Below, in pieces: positions 1 to 12,200 of a DNA stretch of 64,000 nt. This stretch comes from Eumeta japonica. Its lineage: Eukaryota; Arthropoda; Insecta; Lepidoptera; Psychidae. The stretch lies in the NCBI GenBank assembly GCA_005406025.1, contig BGZK01000853.1, positions 124,001 to 188,000 of the forward strand, read 5' to 3'. The notes under the pieces were generated by a model. It did not search any database. It was not told where the DNA came from and saw only the letters and a list, made by a program, of their open reading frames with translations. Position 1 is the stretch's first letter. Every line of letters begins with the position of its first letter. Made by a program: the position numbers and the translations under genes.

Positions 1-3000
1 CGTACGAAAGTTTATTCGTATGAACAAGGATAACAGAGTTTAAACTGTAAACGACAAAATTGATTCGCAAATGGGAAAATATGATTCATTGTTTCGACTT
101 GTTTGTACCCGACTACGGCGATACGCCACAGGAGGACTATGTGTTCGACCTGTATGTGTGTATATATGTGTGTACGTACATGTCGGTTCCCATGTTCATC
201 GTACTGCTACTAAACGTACAAACCGATTTCTGTATATACGTCGTTAGATTTATCTTGGTGGCGCGAGTGTCACGGAATCTATAAACATTACAAATTAGGT
301 ACCTTGAAATTTTTTTTTCCAAATATTTCGAGTGTGGTATCAAAATGAAGGATTTTGAGTCCAAAAATATATAAAACTTATATATTTAGAAGAAATTTAA
401 AACGAGAAATGGTAATAAACTGAAATTATTGAACCTTCTAATAACCATTTTGAAGGTTCACTTTATTAATTTCCAAACGTTTTCTTTGACCGCTTAACGT
501 TTTTGGAGCGTAGTTCCTTACGGCGGGCTCGGAGGAGATAGGGATTTTGCTGCGCGACCGAACTGAAAAAATGTGATAGTAAGAAAAAGTCCGTGGAAGA
601 AACCAAGAATAAGAAAAACCGTGGAATAAAAACCGTTAAATGAGACGTGCGCAGGACAGTCGTATATTTTAGATATGTCGTTATTTTACTGCGCGTTTAT
701 TGGCGCAAGACGCGAGCTCGGCGAACGGCGAGCGCTGATTGGTGGATCACACCACACGGCTGGCATGAGGCCGCGCGACTTGTTTGACTTCGCGCGATTA
801 CCAAGAATCGATCGGGGTTATTTTCCATTAACAAATATATGTCGGTAAAATATAAGAAATAAATCATAATAATCGTAAATTTTTCGAAAATAGAATTAAC
901 AATAGAACAGAAAATGAAGATGATTGAAGAACAGATAGTAAGGAGTAAATGTCATAATTCCACTACAACAATCACCAAACGATTTAAGTAGCATCTTATA
1001 ATAAAACATATTCCTGTCATAACACTTAAAGTACATTATATTTTTTTCTGCAAATTGTATAGATTCTACATTAGCTGAAGGAACTTCGTTCCTACCTGGT
1101 GTCCCACGACACCACTCTTTTTTTTTTACCTAACTGTGCGACAACAAAGACAGAGTTATGTTTTTCACGGGTATATGGCTATGTATATATATATATAGGA
1201 TACTTTATACCTTCGACATCCCAAAAGCCGAATGGGTTTTGATCAATGAGATGTCCATCAATACGTCTATACCGTGTGATGGCTATAGTCTAGGTATCTA
1301 TACCGAATACTAGGCATCACATTCGTGTTGCCCTACTTGTACCTACATTATACATGTACAATTGAAATATTTGTCTATTTAAAGGTGATAAATTCGGAAT
1401 TATCGCACATAAATGGTTGAGAAAAGATATCGATTTTATAACTTATAACCTTCTTTTTATATAAAAATTGATACTCTATCCTGCATATATTGGTCATTTT
1501 TTTAATGTCGCCTTAATTTTTACGCAGCTGATCTAATCTAATAATAATATTTACTAAATCTATGTATTATAATAAGTAGAAAGTAATACAATATTGCTTT
1601 CTACGTAGCAATTCCGAAGTTCACCCATTTTATACGATTCCTTTTTCTTCTATTCTAAACACTATTTACGTCAAAAAAGACCTTTTCTTACCAAATTCAA
1701 TTAGCCAATAAGACAGGGAACAGAATGGCATCTTATAAGTTTGGGGACTGCCAGAGGTATACGATATGGCTTGCTTTTCTTAGCCACCTTGCCCCTGCAA
1801 TTTTCTTTATATCCCGTCCATATCTTGACTACATTAATCTTTTCCTTTTTCCATTACGTTGACGTCATTCAATTGCGGCTGTAACTCAATTTGCTGTCCC
1901 CTGTAACGTGTCCGGTTCATTGCCCTTCCAATTATCTTACTATCTTTATTATATGTTCCTCTTTTGTTTTTAATCTTATTTTCCGTACCCTTTTCCCTAT
2001 TCTAGGTGTTTGAGCGTGATACCATCATGCTTCTTTACATGCCCCTCTGACATCTCAGTTTTAGGAAAAAAAAATTAAAATCAGTCTATTCACAAAATAT
2101 GAAAGTGCACGAGCATGTTATTCTTGACTACCCTAGAAAAGTGTTTAATTTGACTATCTCCTCAAGATATCAGCGTGTTTTCCAGGTACAAGTATTCGGC
2201 TAAGATAACGGTTCCCCTGTCCCCTAACTATTGGGAACGAATGTGCTGTTTGCGTATATATTTCTGATCATACATATAATATTTTTTGGGTAGTTCTTGC
2301 TGTATTACAGGAGTTTTCTAAAGTGTGTCATATTTTGTGAATCCAATACTTAACTGTAGTCTATAAATACAATTACGAAGCTTTGCCATATTCTTAGCAT
2401 TTTTCTTATTACCTATTTCATGACATGCATATGAAAAGCAGTTGACATACCTGCTCTAAAACCAGATTCTTTTGTATTTATTTGTTCTTCCATTATACTT
2501 ATTCTTATTTTCAATGATCATCCTATCTCCTTTTTTGTCTAGTAGCATACTCTTGGTCCATTAATATATAATGTCGGAGAGTATATTTGTTAGTGAAAGG
2601 CAGACTTCCTACTTTTTTTTAGTGTTTTACCCATATCCAAGCTCCATGCCAAATTTGAGTTAATAGAAGTTCAAAAAGTGCCCTAAAGGTTTTAACGAGT
2701 GAGTGAATCAACGACAAAAGAAGACGTATTTCAGGTATTAATGAAATGTAAAGTATAAAATCTAGACAAATGAAACTTACCTATCAAGTTCGTGTTTCAC
2801 AAGTTTGCTAACTACATCTTATCCTGCGAATTTGGACTCTAATGTTATCCGACCAAAGCTATAAGGGTTTGAATATACGACGAAAGGCTTCGATAAAGGT
2901 AGCGCCCAGCTTTTTTTGGCTCGTCTTGGCGGGAGCACTACCATGCCCGCAGATAATACTTATAACACCAGATAATGAAAGAAATAATTGAAAATACTAA

Positions 3001-3071
3001 TATAATAAAAAGTAATATCCAAACGTGATTAAAAGCATAAATTTAGGGTTCCTTGACTACCTTTGCCATTT
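1..3071. other. Gene-free AT-rich region
   Basis: No host coding sequence is visible on either strand. A GC-richer patch lies at about 480-800 and another at about 1075-1330, which starts with a short GC-rich imperfect inverted repeat. Both look like decayed dispersed repeats, but I cannot name a family. A short AT dinucleotide run occurs near 1184-1197. The short reading frames at 60-364 have no recognisable domain and overlap one another on opposite strands, so I treat them as noise. Confidence 0.6.
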
Positions 3072-3880
3072 TGTACCTTTTAAAATAAAATTAAAATGAA
3101 ACATATTTAATTTTATATCAATTAATAAATGAACACAATCAGTAATCAATGTGGGCTAAAAATAAATTATTATAGTCTAAGATCCGGCTGCTAAATTAGT
3201 ACATTAATAATTTAGATTATCAAGAGTTAATTTTTAAGCATTTTTACAACTAGGAAAAGTCATTTTCATCAGGTGCCAACTAAAATTGCCTGCCAGTATT
3301 ATTAATTAAAATATTATTAATTGACTTTTAGATAAATATTTCGTTTACATCTTATGGGAATAAAACTTACACCACTACACAACAGTGTATTTAAAGATCT
3401 GAAAACTTACAGTTGCCGTCGATCGCTTAGCCGCAACCTATACGCAGCCAGGTGTAAACAGGTATAATTTTGTTTAAAATTTTCGTTTATAATGTATACT
3501 CATTTCATTTATACCACATTAAAGTTTATTTTTTCTGTATTTAATGACATAAAGCTGCCTATATAAAAAGCCCGCAAGTCAAAGTTTCCTACCCTTAAAC
3601 ATGCTAAGTATTAAAAATAGAGTGACAGAGTGAGTACAGTGCATTTTTCCCGAATGTTTTGAAGACCCTACAAGATTTGTTAGACCAATAAAACGTATAA
3701 AAATTTAATTTTGCATCTGACTGTGTAAAAGAAATATAAAAATAAAATGGAAATAAAATTTTAATAAAAATGGAACGAGATATTTTGGACGTCTGTTAGC
3801 AATTGCTATAAAACAAAAGGTTAATATTGGGTACTGTTTGTCTTTTCCTCTTGTACCGATACCTCGGCACTGTTCTCATG

Positions 3881-4342
3881 TTCAGGAGATATGTTGAAAC
3901 TGATAAGTCAACTTTAAGCAAACAATTGACGTCTCAAATTGACTCAGAAAATCCTGACAAAGTTGACATAGAAATAATTGATGATTTTATTATATGTATC
4001 AAATAGGTGCATATTTGATACATATAATAAAATCCATCAATCTAAAACATTTGGCAAACTTGCTGAGTCAATTTTGATAAAACTGTGTGCCAAAAGGCTA
4101 AGAAGTTCATATCGTCTTTGATAGATATTTAAAACCGTCTATAAGGACTGCGAAAGACAAAACAGGAAGGTATTAACATACCTTATACGATTAGAAATGC
4201 AACACCTCTAGAGGTAGAGAATATCATTCTAGGTGATTCCCAGGACGATTCTGCTGATAACGAAGAAGATTCTGATGTATGTAGTGACGAAGTTGATAGC
4301 AGCGATGATAGTGAGAGCAGCCTGGAATCCGACTATGAATAA
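3881..4342 (+). pseudogene. Remnant coding sequence inside the long-TIR transposon
   Basis: Two short in-frame stretches survive between the inverted repeats. The first, near 3881-4006, encodes a polar peptide and ends just inside a 23-bp hairpin. The second, near 4170-4342, reads as about 57 residues rich in Asp, Glu and Ser and ends in a stop at about 4340-4342. Its acidic composition, with repeated D-S-D and S-E-S patterns, looks like a C-terminal acidic tail rather than chance. No transposase motif is visible, so the origin of the protein is unknown. Confidence 0.35.
3983..4034. repeat. Perfect 23-bp hairpin
   Basis: Arms 3983-4005 and 4012-4034 are exact reverse complements with a 6-nt loop. 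The hairpin lies between the two coding scraps of the long-TIR transposon. Confidence 0.9.
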
Positions 4343-5833
4343 ATGGCAAGAAATAAAATCTAAAAATTTTAATTAATTAATTAATTAATCAATCTTTTCT
4401 TTTTTTAAAACATTCTTGTTTATTCTGTATAAGCAGATAATTATTTTGTAACTTATTATGATAACTATTCAATTATATTATTGTCTGTAATTTACTGTAA
4501 ATAATTTGTCACCTGCGATTGAATTGAAAATATAAATAAAATAACACATTTATAAAATAAATTAGATTTTTTACTTTAAAGTAAAAGTTTTGTTATGTGG
4601 TTTAAAAAACAACTAATCAAAAATCTAACGTTTTGCAAGATATATCTGTGAGTTTTTCATTTTATGATTATTATTATTTTAATATTTAATGCAATTGTTA
4701 TTTTCTGAATAATATTTAATATTACTTATAAATTAAATATTATTTTGTTAAATATTGATGCTTTATTCGTTTCATTTTTAGAGCATTTGAATCATTTTTA
4801 TTACTAGTTAGGTCGTTGGTTGAGAACCCTATTTATCGGAGCATGCGCAATAGCGCAAAAAAACACGTTCAGCTGGCATTTAGTATCTTTGTCTAACAAG
4901 TAACCTCGCGCACTCACTCTCTGTCACTCTATTTTTAATACTTAGCATGTTTAAGGGTAGGAAACTTTGACTTGCGGGCTTTTTATATAGGCAGCTTTAT
5001 GTCATTAAATACAGAAAAAATAAGCTTTAATGTGGTATAAATGAAATGAGTATACATTATAAACGAAAATTTTAAACAAAATTATACCTGTTTACACCTG
5101 GCTGCGTATAGGTTGCGGCTAAGCGATCGACGGCAACTGTAAGTTTTCAGATCTTTAAATACACTGTTGTGTAGTGGTGTAAGTTTTATTCCCATAAGAT
5201 GTAAACGAAATATTTATCTAAAAGTCAATTAATAATATTTTAATTAATAATACTGGCGGGCAATTTTTAGTTGGCACCTGATGAAAAATGACTTTGCCTA
5301 GTTGTAAAAATACTTAAAAATTAACTCTTGATAATCTAAATTATTAATGTACTAATTTAGCAGCCGGATCCCGTACTATTATGATAACGTTAACAGCCCA
5401 CCTAACGCCCCGCTTTTTCTTCCGTCAGCACTTTTTTCGTTTGTTTATTTTAAATTTATTTATTTTTAGGTGGAATTTTCGAAAGTAGAATATTATTTAT
5501 TTATATCAGACGTGACATGTTTGACTTATTTGATCTAGATGATTAATTGGATTATTTTTATTTGAAAAACATTCTAAACTGCTAGTCGAATGGTAATTAT
5601 ATCGGAGTTCGAGCGCCAACGCGCGAGTTTTATCTCTGCGATCAGTGCCCTCACAAGTCAAGTTCTATCAACGACAAGCGTTCAACCGGTTCCGTAGCGA
5701 TTTATTGTGACTTTGTGTTTCCGATTGTAATTTTGATGTCTGAATGTTTGATTATATTGTGACCTGCTTTTTCCACGCGTTTCTTTTCATTTAACCTCAA
5801 TCCCCCAACCCTTGATAAGGTCATTATATAACA

Positions 5834-6258
5834 ATAAGACGACATTATGGATGGAAAGATACAACACGTCTTCAGATTTTCAGTTATATAGTTTATTCAT
5901 AAAATAGTTCTGCCCTTTGCTTAATGACCAATAATTATGAATAATACTACTTTTGTGTGAACTATTATATTATAGGTAGACTCGAAGCACTAGTATACTA
6001 CCTGCATTTCATTAGCTAAGTACTCTTGTTTCCTATCTTGATATATAATTGTTCAATAGAAAACTGGAGGGAGAAAAAGATATAGAGAAGAAATGAGTTC
6101 AAAAATATGTCATTTTCAGAGTGCCAAAGCTAAAATAATATATTAATCTGTTTTTTATGTTTTTTTTACGTCTCCGAGCACAAAAGAAGTCATTAATAAA
6201 ACAAAAAGTTCTAATAGCATACTATATATAAATATACAATGTTATATTAATATTATTT
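5834..6258. other. Intergenic stretch downstream of kz
   Basis: AT-rich sequence between the putative LTR end and the kz stop codon. It presumably includes the kz 3' untranslated region. I see no clear AATAAA on the minus strand close to the stop and no other feature. Confidence 0.5.
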
Positions 6259-9200
6259 TTATAAAGGTGGCCACAACAGTGCTACTTCATTGTGTGCCGA
6301 TTCTGGCAACCATTTCAAATATTCATCCAATAAAACTGAAACAAGAAAAAGAAACAAATTGATAATATATATATGGCTTTTTCTTACACTACAAGGACAT
6401 ATAACTGATTTTTCTTTCTTTTTTTAATTTTAAAAGACTTGAAAAGGGAGATATCTATTTCTTATCCTATCATAAATGTATGTATGTCTCATTTATTCTA
6501 TACTTCAAAAATAATACCTTTAATATATAAATATAATACCTTTTGTTAACTCGAACATAGATTTTCTTTTATGCACATAAAACCAAAATCAAATATACCC
6601 GACTATAGTAATGAGATAGTTGTCGGTTTATTTTTCTTTTTTGTCTGAATTTCAGTGCTCTCATATATTAGAAGTTATTTATATATTTCATCATATTTGC
6701 AATTTTACCACATTGGAAAATGAAATTCTGTACAGTACATTACACATTTTAAATATACTGATATTATTATTGGAGTAATTTAGGATTACTTTGGAATATA
6801 AGGAAAAATTACGCAATGTAAAAAATTCTAATAAAATCAACACTTACATTTAGATTCTTCCTTCCATATTTGATTTACTGCTTCTTTGTTGCCCACACGT
6901 TTCTGTATAAGAGCTTTCAATAGCACCTCAGTTCTCGGTTGAAGTTTGGCCCACGACTTCACCATTGTCGATGGAGGCGATAGTAATGATGAAGCATATT
7001 TTTTCAGTTTAGGATACACAATACCTTGTAAGAAAAATCTTGCAAACCATCTGCAATTTATTAGACATTGTAGAAGATACGATTTTGTCATTTGCCCTTA
7101 TAAATTATGTAATTCCACAAATAATAGAGGAATATGGGGAGACATTTACTATGAAAATACACTATATGTATATCAAAAAATTAAAAGATTGCAAACTAAT
7201 CTATAATAAATCTGTTTCATTATAGTTATAACATTGAGATATTAAATCTTACATATGATATTTGATGAGATATTCCATTAGTCTCAAGATATTTTTTAGT
7301 ACGTTTTTCCTGCAGTATATCACAATATTCTCTGTAAGATTATTAAATATATTGAATTGTATATCAAGTTAAAAGAAAAAAGAAAAATTTAATGTTTACA
7401 TAGATATAATTGACTAAGTGTCGCTATAACCGAACAAGCAACTCTTGCATATTTCAAGAAAAAAAAAAGTAAATAATGTTGATTATCACCTATATTTTTC
7501 TATTTTTTCAGGAAAATCAATTTCAACTGTTGGTAATTCCCAGCTTGTTTTACCAAAGGTTCCTTTGAAGTGACACTTCACTCTGCCAGTCCGTTCATCG
7601 TACCTAGGTTCTGGATCGGTCAGCGGATCACCTTATTACAGAATATGGATGAATTAATAGATAAGTAAATTAATTCAAAACATTATGATTTCACATGCAT
7701 ATTATCGGTTTGCCATTTGTTTATGATGTTAGGGCTGAATCAATTTTCTTTAAATAATACATTCCCTTACCTATAGGGATTGAGCAGTTGAATGAGGATG
7801 TAAAGCATATTTTTATCTCTAAGCATTATAAGATCCATCAACTGTATGAAATTAATAAAGATAAAAGAGTTGTAAACATGATTCTGCATATTTCTACCTA
7901 AAAATCTGTGAAAAATGTTTATTTATATCGACATTGATGTATTATATCTGTTTTTTTTTATTATAAAAACGAAATATTTGCAATGGACACACTGGACTAA
8001 CAAACTTATGTGGTTTTGAAATTTGAATTCAATATCAATTATTCATATATAAACAAACATATATAAGAACTCTATATTACACAAAAATCATCTTTCTGAA
8101 AAGTTCCAAATGCTATACAAAATAAGACTTGATTACAAGATTTTTTTTCCACACGCACACGCGTCATTTAGAATATAAACTTTTTATTCTAAAGAGAAAC
8201 ATATATCATGATTAATAGTTATCCTCAAAGACCATCATTTCACGGAAAAATATTTTTAAAACTTTGATTTTACATACCCAAATTACACATATTCGGCACG
8301 TATACTGGCAACCATTCGGGCTCTATCGCAGTGACGTTCCTCATCACCATTTTCCTTCGCGTTTCCGCGCCTGTCTCATACAATTCTTGATATACAATCC
8401 ATTCAGGGATAACTTTGCGTAAGATCGAATCAGAATGCAAATGGACGGGTTCTTCTAGTTCAGCACAGTGATAGGCATATTTGAATTTGCGTTTGTCTTC
8501 GCCTATACGAGAAAGAAATAAAATTTAACAAGGGAAGCTTGCATTTTCATTTCAATCAAAATGCCAATTAAGGGCCATCCATAAATTAGGTCACACGTTT
8601 TTGGTCGACGAAATAGGACAATGCACGACAAAGAGCAGGTCAAAAGCTTTGTGATGTCAAATCCCAAATATGAAAACGAAAAAAAGTTTAAGCCTTTTGT
8701 TTTGTCCAATATTTAAAGTATTTTGAACAAAAAAAAATTATAAAAACTGCTGTTTTCATTTACGTGTGACCACCTGTGACAAGGACAAGGGGGGGTCAAA
8801 AACCTTAACATTTATGTGACGTAATTTATGGATGGCCCCTTAACTACGTCTGTTGAAAAATGTTCTAATTTGTCTATTTTTTATTACTTTACTAAAGTGA
8901 CATACCCACTCATTGTCTTTTTATATCAGATATCGTGGGCTTAAGCGCAACACGCTTATCAAATACAAGTTGGGGTGGATAACGACTATTCAGAATTCCA
9001 AACCACATGTTCTTCGAGACACATTAAAAAGTCATTTGCAATTTCTCACATGACCAAGATGTAAACCCATTATTTTTTTATTTTCAAATGGAGCACACTT
9101 CCACACTCTGTGTTTGCACCTTTTTGTTTTGATTATAGCGTTCATGGGAGTTTATTTTATCTAATATTTTTAATAAAGTTTTTTGCTTAACATAATACAC

Positions 9201-12200
9201 TTGAGTTTGTTAACTTTTATATTTATTTCTATCTACTATTTTATATATGTCTTATTAATTTATTATCTTTTTAGAGTTCCATATGGGACCTATTGAACAC
9301 TAATGTGTTCATTATCTTGTATCTTTTGAATATCACATATATCTTTTAAGTCATAATAGGTTGCCAGTTAAGAATTTAGGGAATTGTATCTTCTTGAGAC
9401 TTATTTTATATTCAATCATTATCAATATGATACCTTTTTGTTTGATGGCAATACTTCTAACCACATTGCCACAACCACTCACTTATCAATGCTCTAATAG
9501 CAGTATGTAAAAGGGTAGACCATAACGTTTACTGACAATCATCCACCAATCAACTTTGAAGAGTTAATTGTGAAGCAGACAAAAAGAACACAAGCTCATA
9601 GTAAATAAAAGACAATGAGGATTGACTCCAAATAAATGAGAATAATGTCTTATAAAATAATTGGAAAAATTCTTAAATACCTTCTTTGACCTCATCTAAA
9701 CCAATCTTCCTCGCGACCTGGTCTCCGAGTCCGCTAAGTAATAGCTGCCGTAACAAGCGCGCTTGATTATCATCCAGAGGTTTCAATTCTTCAATGGGAG
9801 GTTCAACACCAGCCACACTCAGACAAATTTCTGACGTCAATTGTTTGCGGAGTTTCCTAATTTCAACTATCGCCTACCAAAAAAACATGCATTATCACAC
9901 TTATAAAATAAATATCCCAAATACCAAAGGAAAATTGAATAACATAAAAAATAACTATACAAATATCCTAATACAGAAAACTATTACTAATAAGATATAA
10001 ATAAGTAAAACTAAATATCTATAGTTTTACTATTTATTACTTTCACCAGAGCAATTCTTATGATATTTCGGCTTCACATTTGCATCACTTGAGGGTGAAA
10101 TCAGATATTATTTATTTAAAGAATAATATATTTTTATAAAAATAAATGGATTAACTAAAGTGTAAGCTTGATTATTTAAAAAAAAAATATTGATAGGTAA
10201 GAAAGCTCTTTAGCGGTCAAAATATAAATCATATAAAATTTTATCATGGCCTACAGTGTAATAGCCAGTTGGTAAAGTCGAAGCATCTCTGAACGTACTT
10301 GGGTATTACAAGAGTCTCAACTGCATATCTATCGAATGCCAAAAATTACTAACATTCTAATTATATAAAAAAAAACTTATAATGAAATAAAAAATTTATA
10401 TAGTAAAAACACATTTAAGTAATATCTGAATCACATACACAAATTATACCAAAATCATAATCTTATAGGTAGATCATAATTTAGGAAACAGTTATACTTG
10501 ATAAAAAGTCAGCAATAACTGAATTTGTTCACCTTTTCTCTTAAGCCATATTTAGCACAGAAAATCTCTTCTTCTCCATTTTTATGAGCATGATCGCAAG
10601 CACCGACCGCCCTTAGCAGGACGCCGGCATCGCCCAAGAGTAGCATATTGCCAGTCGCGGGCCAGCTTTCTGATTTACCATTCAGTACCTACGAAATGGA
10701 TACATCATATCGAATTTGAAATATTATATAATAATATACTGAATATGCATCAGCCCAACATCGAAACTAAGCCCAATACCTTTTTTATTATATAAAGGAT
10801 TGCCCTACACTGAGATGTATTATAAATTTGTATATATTTCCAGGGATCAATAAAATATAATAAGATCATAATAAAAAAAAAGTAAAATATTAAGAATATG
10901 CAACCATGAACATGTAAATGTAGTGCAAAAAACTATGTTTAAAAAAAATATCGTAGAAATATAAAAGAAATGTTCAACAAAAAATTTATTAACACAAATT
11001 GCATAAAAAAATAAAAATAGTCTATAGTTGACTACATAAAATCATTAATTCCTTTAAAGGAGTTTATGGGTGTATGATCACTAAGGCCCCTAAAGGTATA
11101 CAAAGTTTACTTTTAAGCAAATTAAAAATCATTTATAAGGAAACTCCGTAAAAGAGATTATACAATTTACAAATACTTAAAGGACTGATATTCATTATCA
11201 TAATGAGCTCATCTTTTTACAGATTTATTGCTGTATGTCATAGTTATATGTATTTCATCGTATAATCTATTCAATAATGAAAAAAGCTACCCTCAAATTT
11301 TTTGCTCACTCTTTTTGAGAGAAAAGTGCCTTCCAATCGATTGGTAAAAAGAAGTAAAATGGACATTTTTATAATATTGTGACATTTTCCTCATAATACT
11401 AAATGGCAAATGAGCACATTTTTAAATAATTTTTCATTTATAACAGTATTAAAACCTCTTGAACACTTAATGCAGCCACCAACGTGATTGCGTAATGCAA
11501 TAGACCATGCTGATGACTTAACGCTAACATCTTGCCATAACGGGGCAGAAGCGGGAAAGCTGATACGGCTCGACCTAAAGGAGTTACTCTCAACACCTGT
11601 AACAATATATACATGTTATCTATACATTTAATAAAATCGTAGATTCCATGGGTCTGAACATTAAAATTTTTTGCGCCAAATAAATAACTGGAAGGGGGGA
11701 TGAAGGATAAATAGTAGAATGCAAAAATATTTTTTGGTTTTCTGTTTATATGAACGTGCTTCACTCAAACACAGCTTCAGTTAAAAATTTAATTTTCAAT
11801 AAAAATACAAGGCAAAGAAACTAGTATTTACTAGCTTTCGCTTACAGCTTCACTCACTTGAATATAAAATGAATTCTTTTCGTATAAATTGATAATTAGT
11901 AGCATAAATATTCAAGGATCAAGATCAACACCGATCCAGAACCGAAAGCACTAGCAGGACTGAGATAGAGGTCAAGAACAGAAGTAATATTGTATCATAA
12001 TAGAATAATTACCAGACTACGTGTTTTCGATGTTAGAGTTCCTGTGGGAGCATTTGATCAGAATCAGAATGTAAATCAAGACCGTGATCAAAATCGAAAA
12101 TGGAACCGGGATCAGAACTAAAAGTGAACCCACATCAGGATCAACGCTACCAGCATGATTGATCAATTTATAAATTAAAGAAATTCATTTTATAGCCACA

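Larger units (their letters stand above)
3174..5377. mobile_element. 2.2-kb DNA transposon with ~460-bp terminal inverted repeats
   Basis: The segment 3174 to about 3635 is repeated in inverted orientation at about 4913-5377 with very few differences. The outer ends read AGTCTAAGATCCGGCTGC on the left and AGTACGGGATCCGGCTGC on the right in reverse complement. ATTAT flanks both ends (3169-3173 and 5378-5382). A related repeat copy in kz intron 9 shows the uninterrupted site with a single ATTAT (14739-14743), which fixes the insertion boundaries. If the outermost base pairs belong to the target, the duplication could instead be 3 bp (TTA). The ~1.3-kb interior carries only scraps of coding sequence. 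I cannot assign a superfamily. Confidence 0.8.
3072..5833 (+). mobile_element. Putative solo LTR, interrupted by a TIR transposon
   Basis: About 550 bp of repeat DNA (3072-3173 plus 5383-5833) is split by the transposon at 3174-5377. The part left of the insertion and the first part right of it align with 14647-14965. The last ~150 bp align with sequence ending at 22361, where both copies finish in a similar AACCCTTgATAaGGTCATT-type stretch followed by ATAACA. The 14647 copy begins TGTTATAAAA, so the family would run TG...CA like an LTR. I see no target duplication and no internal gag-pol nearby, so LTR is an inference from the ends. It could be another non-coding repeat. Confidence 0.45.

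Noticed and set aside
7240..7336. Possible extra kz exon on the minus strand ([16 protein letters not shown])
   Set aside because: Exon 16 joins exon 17 directly in the right phase to give KYR-WFARFF, as in DHX37 proteins; the extra stretch has no counterpart there.
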